A stretch of DNA of 64,000 bases. Origin: an uncultured Piscinibacter sp. Lineage in GTDB: Bacteria > Pseudomonadota > Gammaproteobacteria > Burkholderiales > Burkholderiaceae_C. The translations under genes were made by a program, and so were the position numbers. The stretch covers positions 1 to 64,000 of the forward strand of contig NZ_CALFYO010000032.1 in the NCBI RefSeq assembly GCF_937952055.1. The letters are read 5' to 3'. The notes beneath the pieces were generated by a model, which was not told the DNA's origin, did no database searches, and worked only from the letters and a program-made list of their open reading frames with translations. Positions 24,676-33,016 of the stretch are shown here, in pieces (position 1 is the stretch's first letter; each line of letters starts with the position of its first letter).

Positions 24676-26514
24676 ATGATCGCTTCCCGCCGTCGCCCTC
24701 GCGCCTTGCGCGGCCTGGGCCTGCTCGTCTCTTCCACGCTTCCCTTCGCGACCCTTGCCGCCGAGCCGCAGACGCTGCAGCCGGTGGTCGTCACCGCCAC
24801 CCGCACGCCGCAGCCGATCGACACCGTGCTGGCCGACCTGCGCGTCATCGACGCCGATGCCATCGCCAACGCCGGGCCGATGACACTGACCGAACTGCTG
24901 CAGCTTCGCGGCGGCGTCGAGATCAGCGCCAACGGCGGGCCGGGCCAGGTGTCCGGCATCTTCCTGCGCGGCAGCAACGCCGGCCACGTCGTGCTGCTCG
25001 TCGACGGCGTGCGCGTCAACTCCGCCACCACCGGCACCAACGCCTTCGAGCATCTGCCGCTCGCACAGATCGAGCGCATCGAGATCCTGCGCGGCGTGGG
25101 CAGCAGCCTGTACGGCGCCGACGCGATCGGCGGCGTGATCCAGGTCTTCACCAAGCAGGGCAGCGCCGACCGCACCGAGGCCAGCGTCGGCGCGGGGCGC
25201 TGGGGCACGCGCGACGCCAGCGCCGGGCTGGGGCGGAAGTTCGGCACCACGCGGCTGTCGCTGCAGGCGGGCTGGCGCGAATCGGACTCCTTCTCGGCCA
25301 CCAAGCCGACGAACACCTTCTCCTTCGACCCCGACGACGACGGCTACCGCAATGCCAACCTCGGCGTGCACCTCGACCACGACTGGGCCGACGGCCAGAG
25401 CCTGGCCTTTCGCGGCATGAGCAGCCGCGGCCGCACCGAGTTCGACGCCGGACCCGGCACCGACGACGTGAACCGCCAGCGCCTGTCCAGCGTCGCGCTG
25501 GAGAGCCGCAACCGGCTGGACGTGAACTGGCGCAGCCTGCTGCGGCTGGCGCGCGGTGCCGACCACATCCGCACCGAGGGCGGCTTTCCCGGCTTCTTCG
25601 ACACCGACCAGGACCAGGCCACCTGGCAGAACGACGTGGTCGCGCTCGGCGGGCAATGGGTGGCTGGGCTGGACTGGCGGCGCGAGAAGGTGACCAGCGA
25701 TACCGCCTTCACGACCACGACGCGCAGCTTCCGCGGCCTCTTCGCCGGCTACACCGCGCGGCTCGGCGACCACCTCGTCGAGGCCTCGGCCCGCCACGAC
25801 GACGATTCGCAGTTCGGCGGCCACGGCACCGGCAAGCTCGCCTACGGGATCAAATTCACGCCGCAGTGGCGAGCGTCGGCGAGCCTCGGCACGGCCTTCA
25901 AGGCGCCGAGTTTCAACGACCTGTACTACCCGCTGTCGTTCGGTTTCTCCGGCAACCCCGACCTGAAACCCGAGCGCGCACGTAGCGCCGAGCTCGCCTT
26001 GCGCCACGACGGCGGCGCGCTGCAGGGCGGGCTGGTGGTGTTCGCCAGCCGGGTGCGCGACCTCATCGCCGTCGACCCGAGCTTCACCACGGTGGTCAAC
26101 GTGAACCGCGCGCGCATCCGCGGCGCGACGCTCGACGCCGCGTGGCGCGAGGGGATGTGGACGGCGCGCGGCGAGCTCACCCACCAGGACGCCGAGGACG
26201 CCGACACCGGCGATCGCCTCGTGCGCCGCGCGCGCCGGTTCGGCAGCGCGAGCCTGAGCGCGACACCCGGGGCGTGGCGTGCCGGCGTCGAATGGGTGGT
26301 CAGCGGCGACCGCTTCGGCGCGGCGAGCAACAGCCAGGATTCGCGCATGGGCGGTTACGGGCTGCTGAACCTGAACGCCGCATGGTTCGTCGCCCCACGC
26401 TGGACGCTGTCGGCGCGGCTCAACAATGCGGGGGACAAGCGCTACGAGCTGGTGCAGGGCTACAACACGCCCGGCCGCAACCTGTTCGTGTCGCTGGCCT
26501 ATTCCGACCTGTAG
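24676..26514 (+). CDS. btuB: TonB-dependent vitamin B12 receptor
   Basis: 612 residues, in the BtuB size range. Signal peptide to about residue 32 (PFATLAAEPQ), TonB box near residue 38 (LQPVVVTATRTP), plug domain (TELLQLRGGVEISANGGPGQ, IFLRGSNAGHVVLLVDGVRVN, IEILRGVGSSLYGADAIGGVIQ) and a 22-strand barrel ending in the outer-membrane C-terminal aromatic pattern FVSLAYSDL. It is the first gene behind the cobalamin riboswitch, and btuC starts 21 nt later. The window does not show tonB-exbBD. Confidence 0.95.
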   Translation: MIASRRRPRALRGLGLLVSSTLPFATLAAEPQTLQPVVVTATRTPQPIDTVLADLRVIDADAIANAGPMTLTELLQLRGGVEISANGGPGQVSGIFLRGSNAGHVVLLVDGVRVNSATTGTNAFEHLPLAQIERIEILRGVGSSLYGADAIGGVIQVFTKQGSADRTEASVGAGRWGTRDASAGLGRKFGTTRLSLQAGWRESDSFSATKPTNTFSFDPDDDGYRNANLGVHLDHDWADGQSLAFRGMSSRGRTEFDAGPGTDDVNRQRLSSVALESRNRLDVNWRSLLRLARGADHIRTEGGFPGFFDTDQDQATWQNDVVALGGQWVAGLDWRREKVTSDTAFTTTTRSFRGLFAGYTARLGDHLVEASARHDDDSQFGGHGTGKLAYGIKFTPQWRASASLGTAFKAPSFNDLYYPLSFGFSGNPDLKPERARSAELALRHDGGALQGGLVVFASRVRDLIAVDPSFTTVVNVNRARIRGATLDAAWREGMWTARGELTHQDAEDADTGDRLVRRARRFGSASLSATPGAWRAGVEWVVSGDRFGAASNSQDSRMGGYGLLNLNAAWFVAPRWTLSARLNNAGDKRYELVQGYNTPGRNLFVSLAYSDL

Positions 26515-26534
26515 TCGACGAGGACGACCCCGCC

Positions 26535-27536
26535 ATGGCCCGTGCGCTGCGACTCTGGCTGCTGCTGGCCGTGGCGGCCGCGGCGGCGGGGCTGCTCGCG
26601 CTGGCCAGCGGCAGCGTGCTGCTGCCTCCGGCCGAGTTGCTGCACCTGCTGCTGCAACCCGACGGCAGCAGTGCCGCGCTGGTGCTGCACGGCCTGCGTC
26701 TGCCGCGCGCGCTGGCTGCGTTCGGCGTCGGCGGGTTGCTCGCGGTGGCCGGTGCGCTGATGCAGGTGCTGCTGCGCAATCCGCTGGCCGATCCCTACGT
26801 GCTGGGCGTCTCGGGCGGGGCGTCGGTGGGCGCGCTGCTCGCGCTGCTGATCGCCGGCAGCGCCTGGCTGGTGCAGGCCGGCGCCTTCGCCGGTGCGCTG
26901 CTCACCATCGTGCTCGTCTTCGCGCTGGCGCAACGCGACCTCTCGCGACTGGACACCACGGCTCGGCTGGACAGCGCGCCTCGCCTGCTGCTCACCGGCG
27001 TGATGCTGGCGGCGCTGTGGTCGGCGGTGATCACGCTGATGCTGATGCTGGCGCCCGAGGCCAGGCTGCGCGGCATGCTGTTCTGGCTGGCCGGCGACCT
27101 GGGTGGCAGCGAGGCGGCGGGTTGGCCGATCGTGGTGCTCGGCGGCCTGCTGCTGCTGAGCTGGCCACTGGCGCGCGAACTGAACGTGCTGCTGGGCGGC
27201 GCAGCCAGCGCGCAGGCGCTGGGCGTGCCGGTGGTGCGGCTGCGCCGGCATGTCTATGTGCTGGCCTCGCTGGCCACGGCGATCGCGGTGACCACCGGCG
27301 GCGCGATCGGCTTCGTCGGCCTGGTCGTGCCCCATGCCTTGCGGCTGCTGATGGGCAACGACCAGCGGACGCTGCTGCCGGCCTGCGCGCTGGCCGGCGG
27401 CACGCTGCTGCTGCTGGCCGACACGCTGGCGCGCACCGTCGTCGCGCCGCAGCAGCTGCCGGTGGGCGTGATCACCGCGCTGCTGGGCGTGCCGACCTTC
27501 ATCGTGCTGCTGCTGCACCGGGGAGGGCGGCGATGA
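26535..27536 (+). CDS. btuC: Cobalamin ABC transporter permease
   Basis: 333 residues, FecCD/BtuC family with about ten helices. LRLPRALAAFGVGGLLAVAGALMQVLLRNPLADPYVLGVSGGA is the strongly conserved family core near residues 55-100, and GFVGLVVPHALRLLMGNDQRTLLPACAL is the loop that contacts the ATPase. It imports cobalamin from the periplasmic binding protein into the cytoplasm. The stop overlaps the ATG of btuD (ATGA), so translation is coupled. Confidence 0.95.
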   Translation: MARALRLWLLLAVAAAAAGLLALASGSVLLPPAELLHLLLQPDGSSAALVLHGLRLPRALAAFGVGGLLAVAGALMQVLLRNPLADPYVLGVSGGASVGALLALLIAGSAWLVQAGAFAGALLTIVLVFALAQRDLSRLDTTARLDSAPRLLLTGVMLAALWSAVITLMLMLAPEARLRGMLFWLAGDLGGSEAAGWPIVVLGGLLLLSWPLARELNVLLGGAASAQALGVPVVRLRRHVYVLASLATAIAVTTGGAIGFVGLVVPHALRLLMGNDQRTLLPACALAGGTLLLLADTLARTVVAPQQLPVGVITALLGVPTFIVLLLHRGGRR

Positions 27537-28315
27537 GCGGCTCCTCCAGGCTGCTGCTCGAGACGCAGGGCCTGAAGGTCGATGCCGGCACCCGCACGTT
27601 GATCGAGTCGCTCGACCTGCAGGTGCACCGCGGCGACCTGTGGTGCGTGATGGGCCCGAACGGCAGCGGCAAGACGACGCTGCTGCACACGCTGGCCGGC
27701 TTGCGGCCGGCGCAGGCGGGGCACATTGCCTTGAAGGGCAAGTCGCTGGCCGATTGGCCGCCCGGCGAGCTGGCGCGCCAGCGCGGCCTGCTGCCGCAGA
27801 CGCAGCACGACGCCTTCAGTGCCGCGGTGCTCGACGTGGTGCTGCTCGGCCGCCACCCGCATCTGGGCCGCTGGGCTTGGGAAAGCGCTGCCGACCGGCG
27901 CACGGCCGAGGCGGCGCTGCATGCCATGGACCTGGATGCGTTCGCCGACCACGACGTCACCACGCTGTCCGGCGGCGAGCGCCAGCGCGTCGGCCTGGCT
28001 GCACTGCTGACGCAGGATCCGCCGCTGCTGCTGCTCGACGAGCCGGTGGCCCACCTCGACCTGCATCACCAGGTCACCGTGCTCGACCACCTGCGCCGCC
28101 TCGCGCGTGAACGCGGCCGGGCGATCGTCATGTCTATCCACGACCTCAACCTGGCGGCGCGCTTCGCCACGCATGCGCTGGTGCTCGGGCCCGGCGCGCT
28201 GATGCACCAGGGCCCGGCGGAGTCGACGATGAACGAGGTGGTGCTCAGCGCCGCCTTCGGCCATCCGGTGGCCAGTGAGCGCTACGGCAACCGCCATGTC
28301 TTCGTCGCCGATTGA
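27533..28315 (+). CDS. btuD: Cobalamin ABC transporter ATP-binding protein
   Basis: 260 residues. Walker A GPNGSGKTT at 41-49, Q-loop LLPQTQH near 87, signature LSGGERQR at 145-152, Walker B LLLLDEP ending at 171, and the H-loop SIHD near 204. All catalytic motifs are intact. It hydrolyses ATP to drive uptake through BtuC. Overlaps btuC by 4 nt and lies 6 nt before btuF. Confidence 0.95.
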   Translation: MSGSSRLLLETQGLKVDAGTRTLIESLDLQVHRGDLWCVMGPNGSGKTTLLHTLAGLRPAQAGHIALKGKSLADWPPGELARQRGLLPQTQHDAFSAAVLDVVLLGRHPHLGRWAWESAADRRTAEAALHAMDLDAFADHDVTTLSGGERQRVGLAALLTQDPPLLLLDEPVAHLDLHHQVTVLDHLRRLARERGRAIVMSIHDLNLAARFATHALVLGPGALMHQGPAESTMNEVVLSAAFGHPVASERYGNRHVFVAD

Positions 28316-28321
28316 CCGACC

Positions 28322-29200
28322 ATGCTGCGCCGCGCCCTGCTCATCGCCTCGCTGATCCTGAGCGGCCCTGTGGCCTGGTCGGCCGTGCAGGTGCGAGACG
28401 ACGGTGGCGCGACGATCACCCTCTCGGGCCCGGCGCGGCGCATCGTCAGCCTCGCGCCGCACCTCACCGAGCTGCTGTTCGCCGCGGGCGCCGGCGGCGC
28501 CGTGGTCGGCGTAGGCGCCTACAGCGACTTCCCGGAGGCGGCGAAGGCGCTGCCGCGCGTGGGCGACAGCGCGATGCTCGACCTCGAGCGCATCGTCGCG
28601 CTCAAGCCCGACCTGCTGGTGGTCTGGCGCGACGGCAATTCGCCCCAGCAGCTGCAGCGACTGGCCACGCTGGGCATCCCGGTCTACGCCAGCGAGCTCG
28701 GCACGCTGGCCGACATCGCCGGCACGCTGCGCCGCTTCGGCCGGCTGGCCGGCACGGAGGCTGCAGCGAACGCGCGCGCCGATCGCTTCGAGGCCGAGCT
28801 GGGCGCGCTGCGCGAGCGTCATGCCGGCCGGCCGCCGCTGCGGGTCTTCTATCAGATCTGGCACCGGCCGCTGCTCACCGTCAATGGCCGCCACCTGATC
28901 AGCGAGGGCCTCGCGCTGTGCGGCGCGCGCAACGTGTTTGCGGCGCTCGCGCCGCTCACGCCGACGGTCAGCGAGGAAGCGGTGGTGGCCATCGACCCGG
29001 ATGTCATCGTCACCGGGCGTGCCGGCCGCGACGGGCCCGACGGCCTGGACACCTGGCGGCGCTTCGGCCAGCTCAGGGCGACGCGGCACGGCGCGCTGCT
29101 CGTGGTCGACTCGGACACGTTGCACCGCTCGTCGGACCGCATCGTCGAGGGCATCCGCGACCTGTGCGAGAAGCTCGACGGCGTGCGGCGCGCGCCCTGA
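28322..29200 (+). CDS. btuF: Cobalamin-binding periplasmic protein
   Basis: 292 residues with a Sec signal peptide (LLIASLILSGPVAWSA). Class III binding-protein fold: RRIVSLAPHLTELLFAAGAGGAVVGV in lobe one and RVFYQIWHRPLLTVNGRHLISEGLALCGARNVF in lobe two, both typical of BtuF. It delivers B12 from the outer-membrane receptor to BtuCD. The last btu gene; a thioredoxin lipoprotein gene follows after 34 nt. Confidence 0.93.
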   Translation: MLRRALLIASLILSGPVAWSAVQVRDDGGATITLSGPARRIVSLAPHLTELLFAAGAGGAVVGVGAYSDFPEAAKALPRVGDSAMLDLERIVALKPDLLVVWRDGNSPQQLQRLATLGIPVYASELGTLADIAGTLRRFGRLAGTEAAANARADRFEAELGALRERHAGRPPLRVFYQIWHRPLLTVNGRHLISEGLALCGARNVFAALAPLTPTVSEEAVVAIDPDVIVTGRAGRDGPDGLDTWRRFGQLRATRHGALLVVDSDTLHRSSDRIVEGIRDLCEKLDGVRRAP

Positions 29201-29234
29201 TGCGGCACACTGGATCGCAGTTGCGGGAGTGCCC

Positions 29235-30815
29235 ATGGACCATGTCGCATCGATCGCCCTGGCGGTACTGGCCGCGGCCGCGCTGAGCGCCTGCTCGAAG
29301 CGCGAGCCCCTGCCGCCGGCGTCGCCGCCGGTGGCGAGCGCGGCGAATCCGGCGCCCGCCGACGGCGGCGTCGCCTGGCTGCGCGCCGCCACCGACGTCG
29401 AGGTCGATGCCGCCTTCGCCCGTGCCAGGGCCGAGGCCAAACCGGTGTTCGTCTACTGGGGCGCCAAGTGGTGCCCGCCCTGCAACCAGCTGCAGGCCAC
29501 GCTCTTCAACCGCCAGGACTTCATCGAGCGCTCGCGCGCCTTCGTGGCGGTCTATGTCGACGGCGACAAGCCCGGCGCGCAGAAGCTCGGCACGCGCTTC
29601 GCGGTGCGCGGCTACCCGACCACGGTGCTGTTCGACCGCGATGGCCGCGAGGTGACACGCCTGCCCGGCGAGGTGGACGCGCAGCAGTACCACGAGGTGC
29701 TGACGCTGGCGCTTTCCGCGCGGCGTCCGGCCGGCGAACTGCTGGCGCTGGCGCGGGCCGGCGGCCAAGGGCTGACGGAATCGGACTGGCGGCTGCTCGC
29801 CTACTACGCTTGGGAGACCGACCAGCAGCAACTCGTCGGCGCGGGCGGCGCCGGGCCACTGCTGCGCGAGCTCGCGCAGGCCTGCCCGCCGGCTTTCGCG
29901 GACAGTGCGATGCGCCTGCGCCTGAAGGCGCTGGCGGCCGTCGAGGCGAAGGCCGCGCCAGCGCCGGACGCGGCGGCGCAGAGCGCGCCGGTGCTGGGGC
30001 TGCTGGGCGATGCGGCCTCGGCACGCCGCCACGTCGACGTGCTGGCGCTGAACGCGCGGCCGATCGTCGCCGCGCTCTCCGCGCCCGGGTCGGCGCAGCG
30101 GCGCTCGCTGGTCGCCGCCTATGACACGGCACTGGCCCGGCTGCAGGCCGACGCCACGCTGTCGCGTGCCGACCGCCTGGTGGCACTGGTCGCGCGGGTC
30201 CGGTTGGCGCAGCCCGACGTGCCGCAGGCACTGCAGGCCGAGGTGCGCGAGATGGCGACGCGCTTCGACCGCGAGATCAGCGACGGCTACGAGCGCCAGG
30301 CGGTGATCACCACGGCCGCCTGGGCGCTCGAGCAGGCCGGCCTGATGAACGATTCGGATGCCTTGCTGAAGGCCAACCTGGCGAAGAGCCATTCGCCCTA
30401 CTACCTGATGAGCGACCTGGCCGACAACGCGAAGAAGCGCGGTGACAACGCCGCGGCGCTGGACTGGTCCGCCCAGGCGTTCGAGAGGAGCGAGGGCACG
30501 TCGACCAGGCTTCAATGGGGCGCCAGCCACTTGCGCCTGCTGACCGAACTGGCACCGGAAGACGCGGCGCGCATCGAGTCCGTGGCGGAGCAGCTGATCG
30601 ACGAAGCGGCCGCACAGCCCGATGCCTTCGACGCGCGCAGCGGCCGCTCGATGCAGCGCATCGGCAAGCTGCTGCGCGACTGGGACGCGATGGGCGAGCA
30701 TGCCGCCATGCAGCGCCGGCTGCAGCAGCGCCTCGACGTGGTCTGCGCCAGGCTGCCGCGCGGCGAAGCGCGCACGCTCTGCGAGGGCGTGCTCAGGCCG
30801 GGCCCGGCGACCTGA
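29235..30815 (+). CDS. Thioredoxin-fold lipoprotein with large helical C-terminal part
   Basis: 526 residues. Lipoprotein signal ending LSAC (Cys20), so anchored to a membrane facing the periplasm. A thioredoxin-like domain spans about residues 50-160 with active site WCPPC at 79-83 and the cis-Pro loop RGYPTTVLF near 132. The remaining 365 residues are Ala-rich and helical, with TPR-like segments (DLADNAKKRGDNAAALDWSA), and match no domain I recognise. It may reduce or isomerise disulfides on envelope proteins. It follows btuF by 34 nt on the same strand and may be read through from the B12 operon, though any link to cobalamin is unproven. Confidence 0.88.
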   Translation: MDHVASIALAVLAAAALSACSKREPLPPASPPVASAANPAPADGGVAWLRAATDVEVDAAFARARAEAKPVFVYWGAKWCPPCNQLQATLFNRQDFIERSRAFVAVYVDGDKPGAQKLGTRFAVRGYPTTVLFDRDGREVTRLPGEVDAQQYHEVLTLALSARRPAGELLALARAGGQGLTESDWRLLAYYAWETDQQQLVGAGGAGPLLRELAQACPPAFADSAMRLRLKALAAVEAKAAPAPDAAAQSAPVLGLLGDAASARRHVDVLALNARPIVAALSAPGSAQRRSLVAAYDTALARLQADATLSRADRLVALVARVRLAQPDVPQALQAEVREMATRFDREISDGYERQAVITTAAWALEQAGLMNDSDALLKANLAKSHSPYYLMSDLADNAKKRGDNAAALDWSAQAFERSEGTSTRLQWGASHLRLLTELAPEDAARIESVAEQLIDEAAAQPDAFDARSGRSMQRIGKLLRDWDAMGEHAAMQRRLQQRLDVVCARLPRGEARTLCEGVLRPGPAT

Positions 30816-30827
30816 GGCGGCAGCGCG

Positions 30828-31199
30828 TCAGCGTGAGCCGGTCCGCGGCGCCAGGTGCAACTCGTAGCGGGTGCGCTTCTCCTGGTCGAAGAACTGCAGC
30901 GCGTTGCCGTGCCACTCGTAGTTTGCGAAGAAGCCGTCGATCTGCATGGTGCCGTGCATGAGCACGACGTCGAGCTGGCTGCTGTGCAGGGTGAGCTGGT
31001 AGACGATGTCGCTGATGCGAACGTTCAGTCGCCGCCGGCGCTGCACCTGGACCTGGGCGGGCCCGCACTCGGCGGCGGCGTCGCCGACGGTCACGCAAAA
31101 CCGGCCGTCGTAGCGGCCCGATGGCGGGGCGTCGGCGCGCGCGGCAGCGTGCAACGCGGCCAGGGCGGCGAGGAGAAGGGCGGCGGTCGGATGCTTCAT
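30828..31199 (-). CDS. Small secreted protein of unknown function
   Basis: 123 residues with a clear signal peptide (KHPTAALLLAALAALHAAARA). The mature part is probably beta-rich (SGRYDGRFCVTVGDAAAECG, DIVYQLTLHSSQLDVVLMHGTM) and has two Cys about ten residues apart that could form a disulfide. No known domain is recognised. It is convergent with the thioredoxin lipoprotein gene (12 nt between stops), and a 129-nt spacer separates it from the divergent pirin gene. Confidence 0.8.
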   Translation of the reverse strand: MKHPTAALLLAALAALHAAARADAPPSGRYDGRFCVTVGDAAAECGPAQVQVQRRRRLNVRISDIVYQLTLHSSQLDVVLMHGTMQIDGFFANYEWHGNALQFFDQEKRTRYELHLAPRTGSR

Positions 31200-31328
31200 G
31201 GGTGGCGTCGGTCGGCGGTGGCGGCGGGGTCATTACAGCCGCACGGGCGCGGCGCATGCAAGATGATTCAGCGCCGCGTGCAATTCCGCTGACTCGCGTG
31301 GTCGGCGGACGGCCACTACATTCAAACC

Positions 31329-32219
31329 ATGAACACGACCGTCTTCGCCTCTGCGGTTTCCATTGCCCGCTCGCGCGGCATCGAGCGCCTGGTGCGCGGC
31401 CAGCCCACCTCGGACGGCGCCGGGGTCAAGCTCACCCGCGTTCTCACGCAGCCGCTGCAGCAGCGGCTCGACCCCTTCCTGATGCTCGACGCCTTCGGCA
31501 GCGACTCGGCGAGCGACTACATCGGCGGCTTTCCTGACCATCCGCACCGCGGCTTCGAGACGGTGACGATCATGAAGGCCGGGCGCATGCGCCATGGCGA
31601 CAGCGTGGGCAACACCGGCTTGCTCGAGCCGGGCAGCGTGCAGTGGATGACCGCCGGGCGCGGCATCATCCACTCGGAGATGCCCGAGCAGGAGGAGGGG
31701 CGCATGGCTGGATTCCAGCTGTGGGTGAATCTTGCCGCCCGCGACAAGATGCAGCCGCCGGCCTACCGCGACGTGCCGCCGGACCGGGTGCCGGCGTTCG
31801 TGCTGGAGGGCGGCGCCGCCGTGCGCGTGATTGCCGGTAGCACGCACGGGGTCGACGGGGCGGTGATCCGTCCGACCACCGAGCCGCTGGTGCTGGACAT
31901 CGTGCTGCCCGCCGGGCAGACGCTCGACCTGCCGGTGCCTGCGGGGCACAACGCCTTCGCCTACGTGTACGGCGGCGTGGCGGTGGAGATCGGCGGTTCG
32001 CCGGTGGCCAGCGAGCACATGGCCATCCTGCGCAACGACCCGCACAGCGACGGCGTGCGCTTCAGCGCGCCGGCGGGCGGGGAAGCGGCACAGATCCTGT
32101 TCGTCGCCGGAGCGCCGCTGCGTGAGCCGATCGCGCAGTACGGCCCCTTCGTGATGAACACGATGCAGGAGCTGCAGCAGGCGATGGTGGACTTCCAGCG
32201 CGGCGTGCTCGCCACCTGA
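31329..32219 (+). CDS. Pirin-family protein
   Basis: 296 residues, bicupin. FPDHPHRGFETVTIMKAGRM near residue 65 and GIIHSEMP near 112 supply the three His and one Glu that bind iron in pirins. The C-terminal cupin (about 185-290) is the Pirin_C domain. Some pirins have quercetin dioxygenase activity or act as redox-dependent regulators; the role here cannot be assigned. Monocistronic, and convergent with the GntR gene 15 nt later. Confidence 0.93.
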   Translation: MNTTVFASAVSIARSRGIERLVRGQPTSDGAGVKLTRVLTQPLQQRLDPFLMLDAFGSDSASDYIGGFPDHPHRGFETVTIMKAGRMRHGDSVGNTGLLEPGSVQWMTAGRGIIHSEMPEQEEGRMAGFQLWVNLAARDKMQPPAYRDVPPDRVPAFVLEGGAAVRVIAGSTHGVDGAVIRPTTEPLVLDIVLPAGQTLDLPVPAGHNAFAYVYGGVAVEIGGSPVASEHMAILRNDPHSDGVRFSAPAGGEAAQILFVAGAPLREPIAQYGPFVMNTMQELQQAMVDFQRGVLAT

Positions 32220-32234
32220 GGCGAGCGGCGTCGC

Positions 32235-32984
32235 TCAGGTCAGCAGCGCCTTGACGAGGTCGAGCTGACGGTCCGGCGCGTCCTGGTCGAGGCGCAGGCT
32301 GGACTCGACCCGGCTGAGGTGCCCGACCATGCTGCGCACCGCCGCCTCCACGTCGCCGCGGCGGCACAGCGCGAGGAAGTCTGCATGCTCGTCGGACGAG
32401 CAGTGCGGGTCGTTGCTCGACTGGTAGAGCATCGCGATGAGCGAACTGCGCGCGACCTGCTCGGCCACCAGTTCGGCGAGCACGCGGTGGCCGCAGGCCT
32501 CGGCCAGCACGACGTGGAAGTCGCCAAGCAGCCGCTCGCGCACGCTGCCGGGCGAGGGGCCGCGCAGCGTGGAGCGCTCGATGCGCACGTGCTGCTCGAG
32601 TCGCTCGTAATCGGCGGCGGTGGCGCGGGCGCAGAACAGGCGCACCACTTCGCTCTCCAGCAGGCGGCGCACCGAGAACACTTCGCGCGCCTCTTGCACG
32701 CTGGGCTTGCTGACGAAGCTGCCCTTGTCGGGCACCGTTTCCACCAGCTTGTCCTTGGCGAGCATCAGCAGCGCGCCGCGGATCTTCGTGCGGCTGACCG
32801 CGTAGACACGGCCGAGCGCCTCCTCGCGCAGCCAGGTGCCGGGCGGGAGGCGCTTCTCGATGATGGCAGTGGCGATGTCCTGCGCGATGTGTTCGACGCT
32901 GGGACCCCGGTCGCTGGCGGAGTCGCTGGCGCTCTCCGGGGCGTTGGGGTCGGCGCTCTTCATCGCGCGGGGCGGACGGGGCAT
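32235..32984 (-). CDS. GntR-family regulator (FCD subfamily)
   Basis: 249 residues. Winged helix at about 28-95 (VEHIAQDIATAIIEKRLPPGTWLREEALGRVYAVSRTKIRGAL) and an all-helical FCD ligand domain at about 105-240 with the usual metal-site residues in DFHVVLAEACGH and the later EHADFLALCRRGD. It follows the NCS1 permease gene by 32 nt and is probably the last gene of the racemase-permease-regulator operon. A half-symmetric TTG/CAA site overlies the promoter at 35231-35268, so it probably represses the operon in the absence of its substrate. Confidence 0.92.
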   Translation of the reverse strand: MPRPPRAMKSADPNAPESASDSASDRGPSVEHIAQDIATAIIEKRLPPGTWLREEALGRVYAVSRTKIRGALLMLAKDKLVETVPDKGSFVSKPSVQEAREVFSVRRLLESEVVRLFCARATAADYERLEQHVRIERSTLRGPSPGSVRERLLGDFHVVLAEACGHRVLAELVAEQVARSSLIAMLYQSSNDPHCSSDEHADFLALCRRGDVEAAVRSMVGHLSRVESSLRLDQDAPDRQLDLVKALLT

Positions 32985-33016
32985 GCCCGCATTCTAGGCA
33001 CCCCCCGTGCCGGGTC

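Noticed and set aside
27254..29440. A 728-codon minus-strand open frame opposite btuC-btuD-btuF
   Set aside because: Antisense to three unmistakable B12 transport genes; composition is shadow-like.
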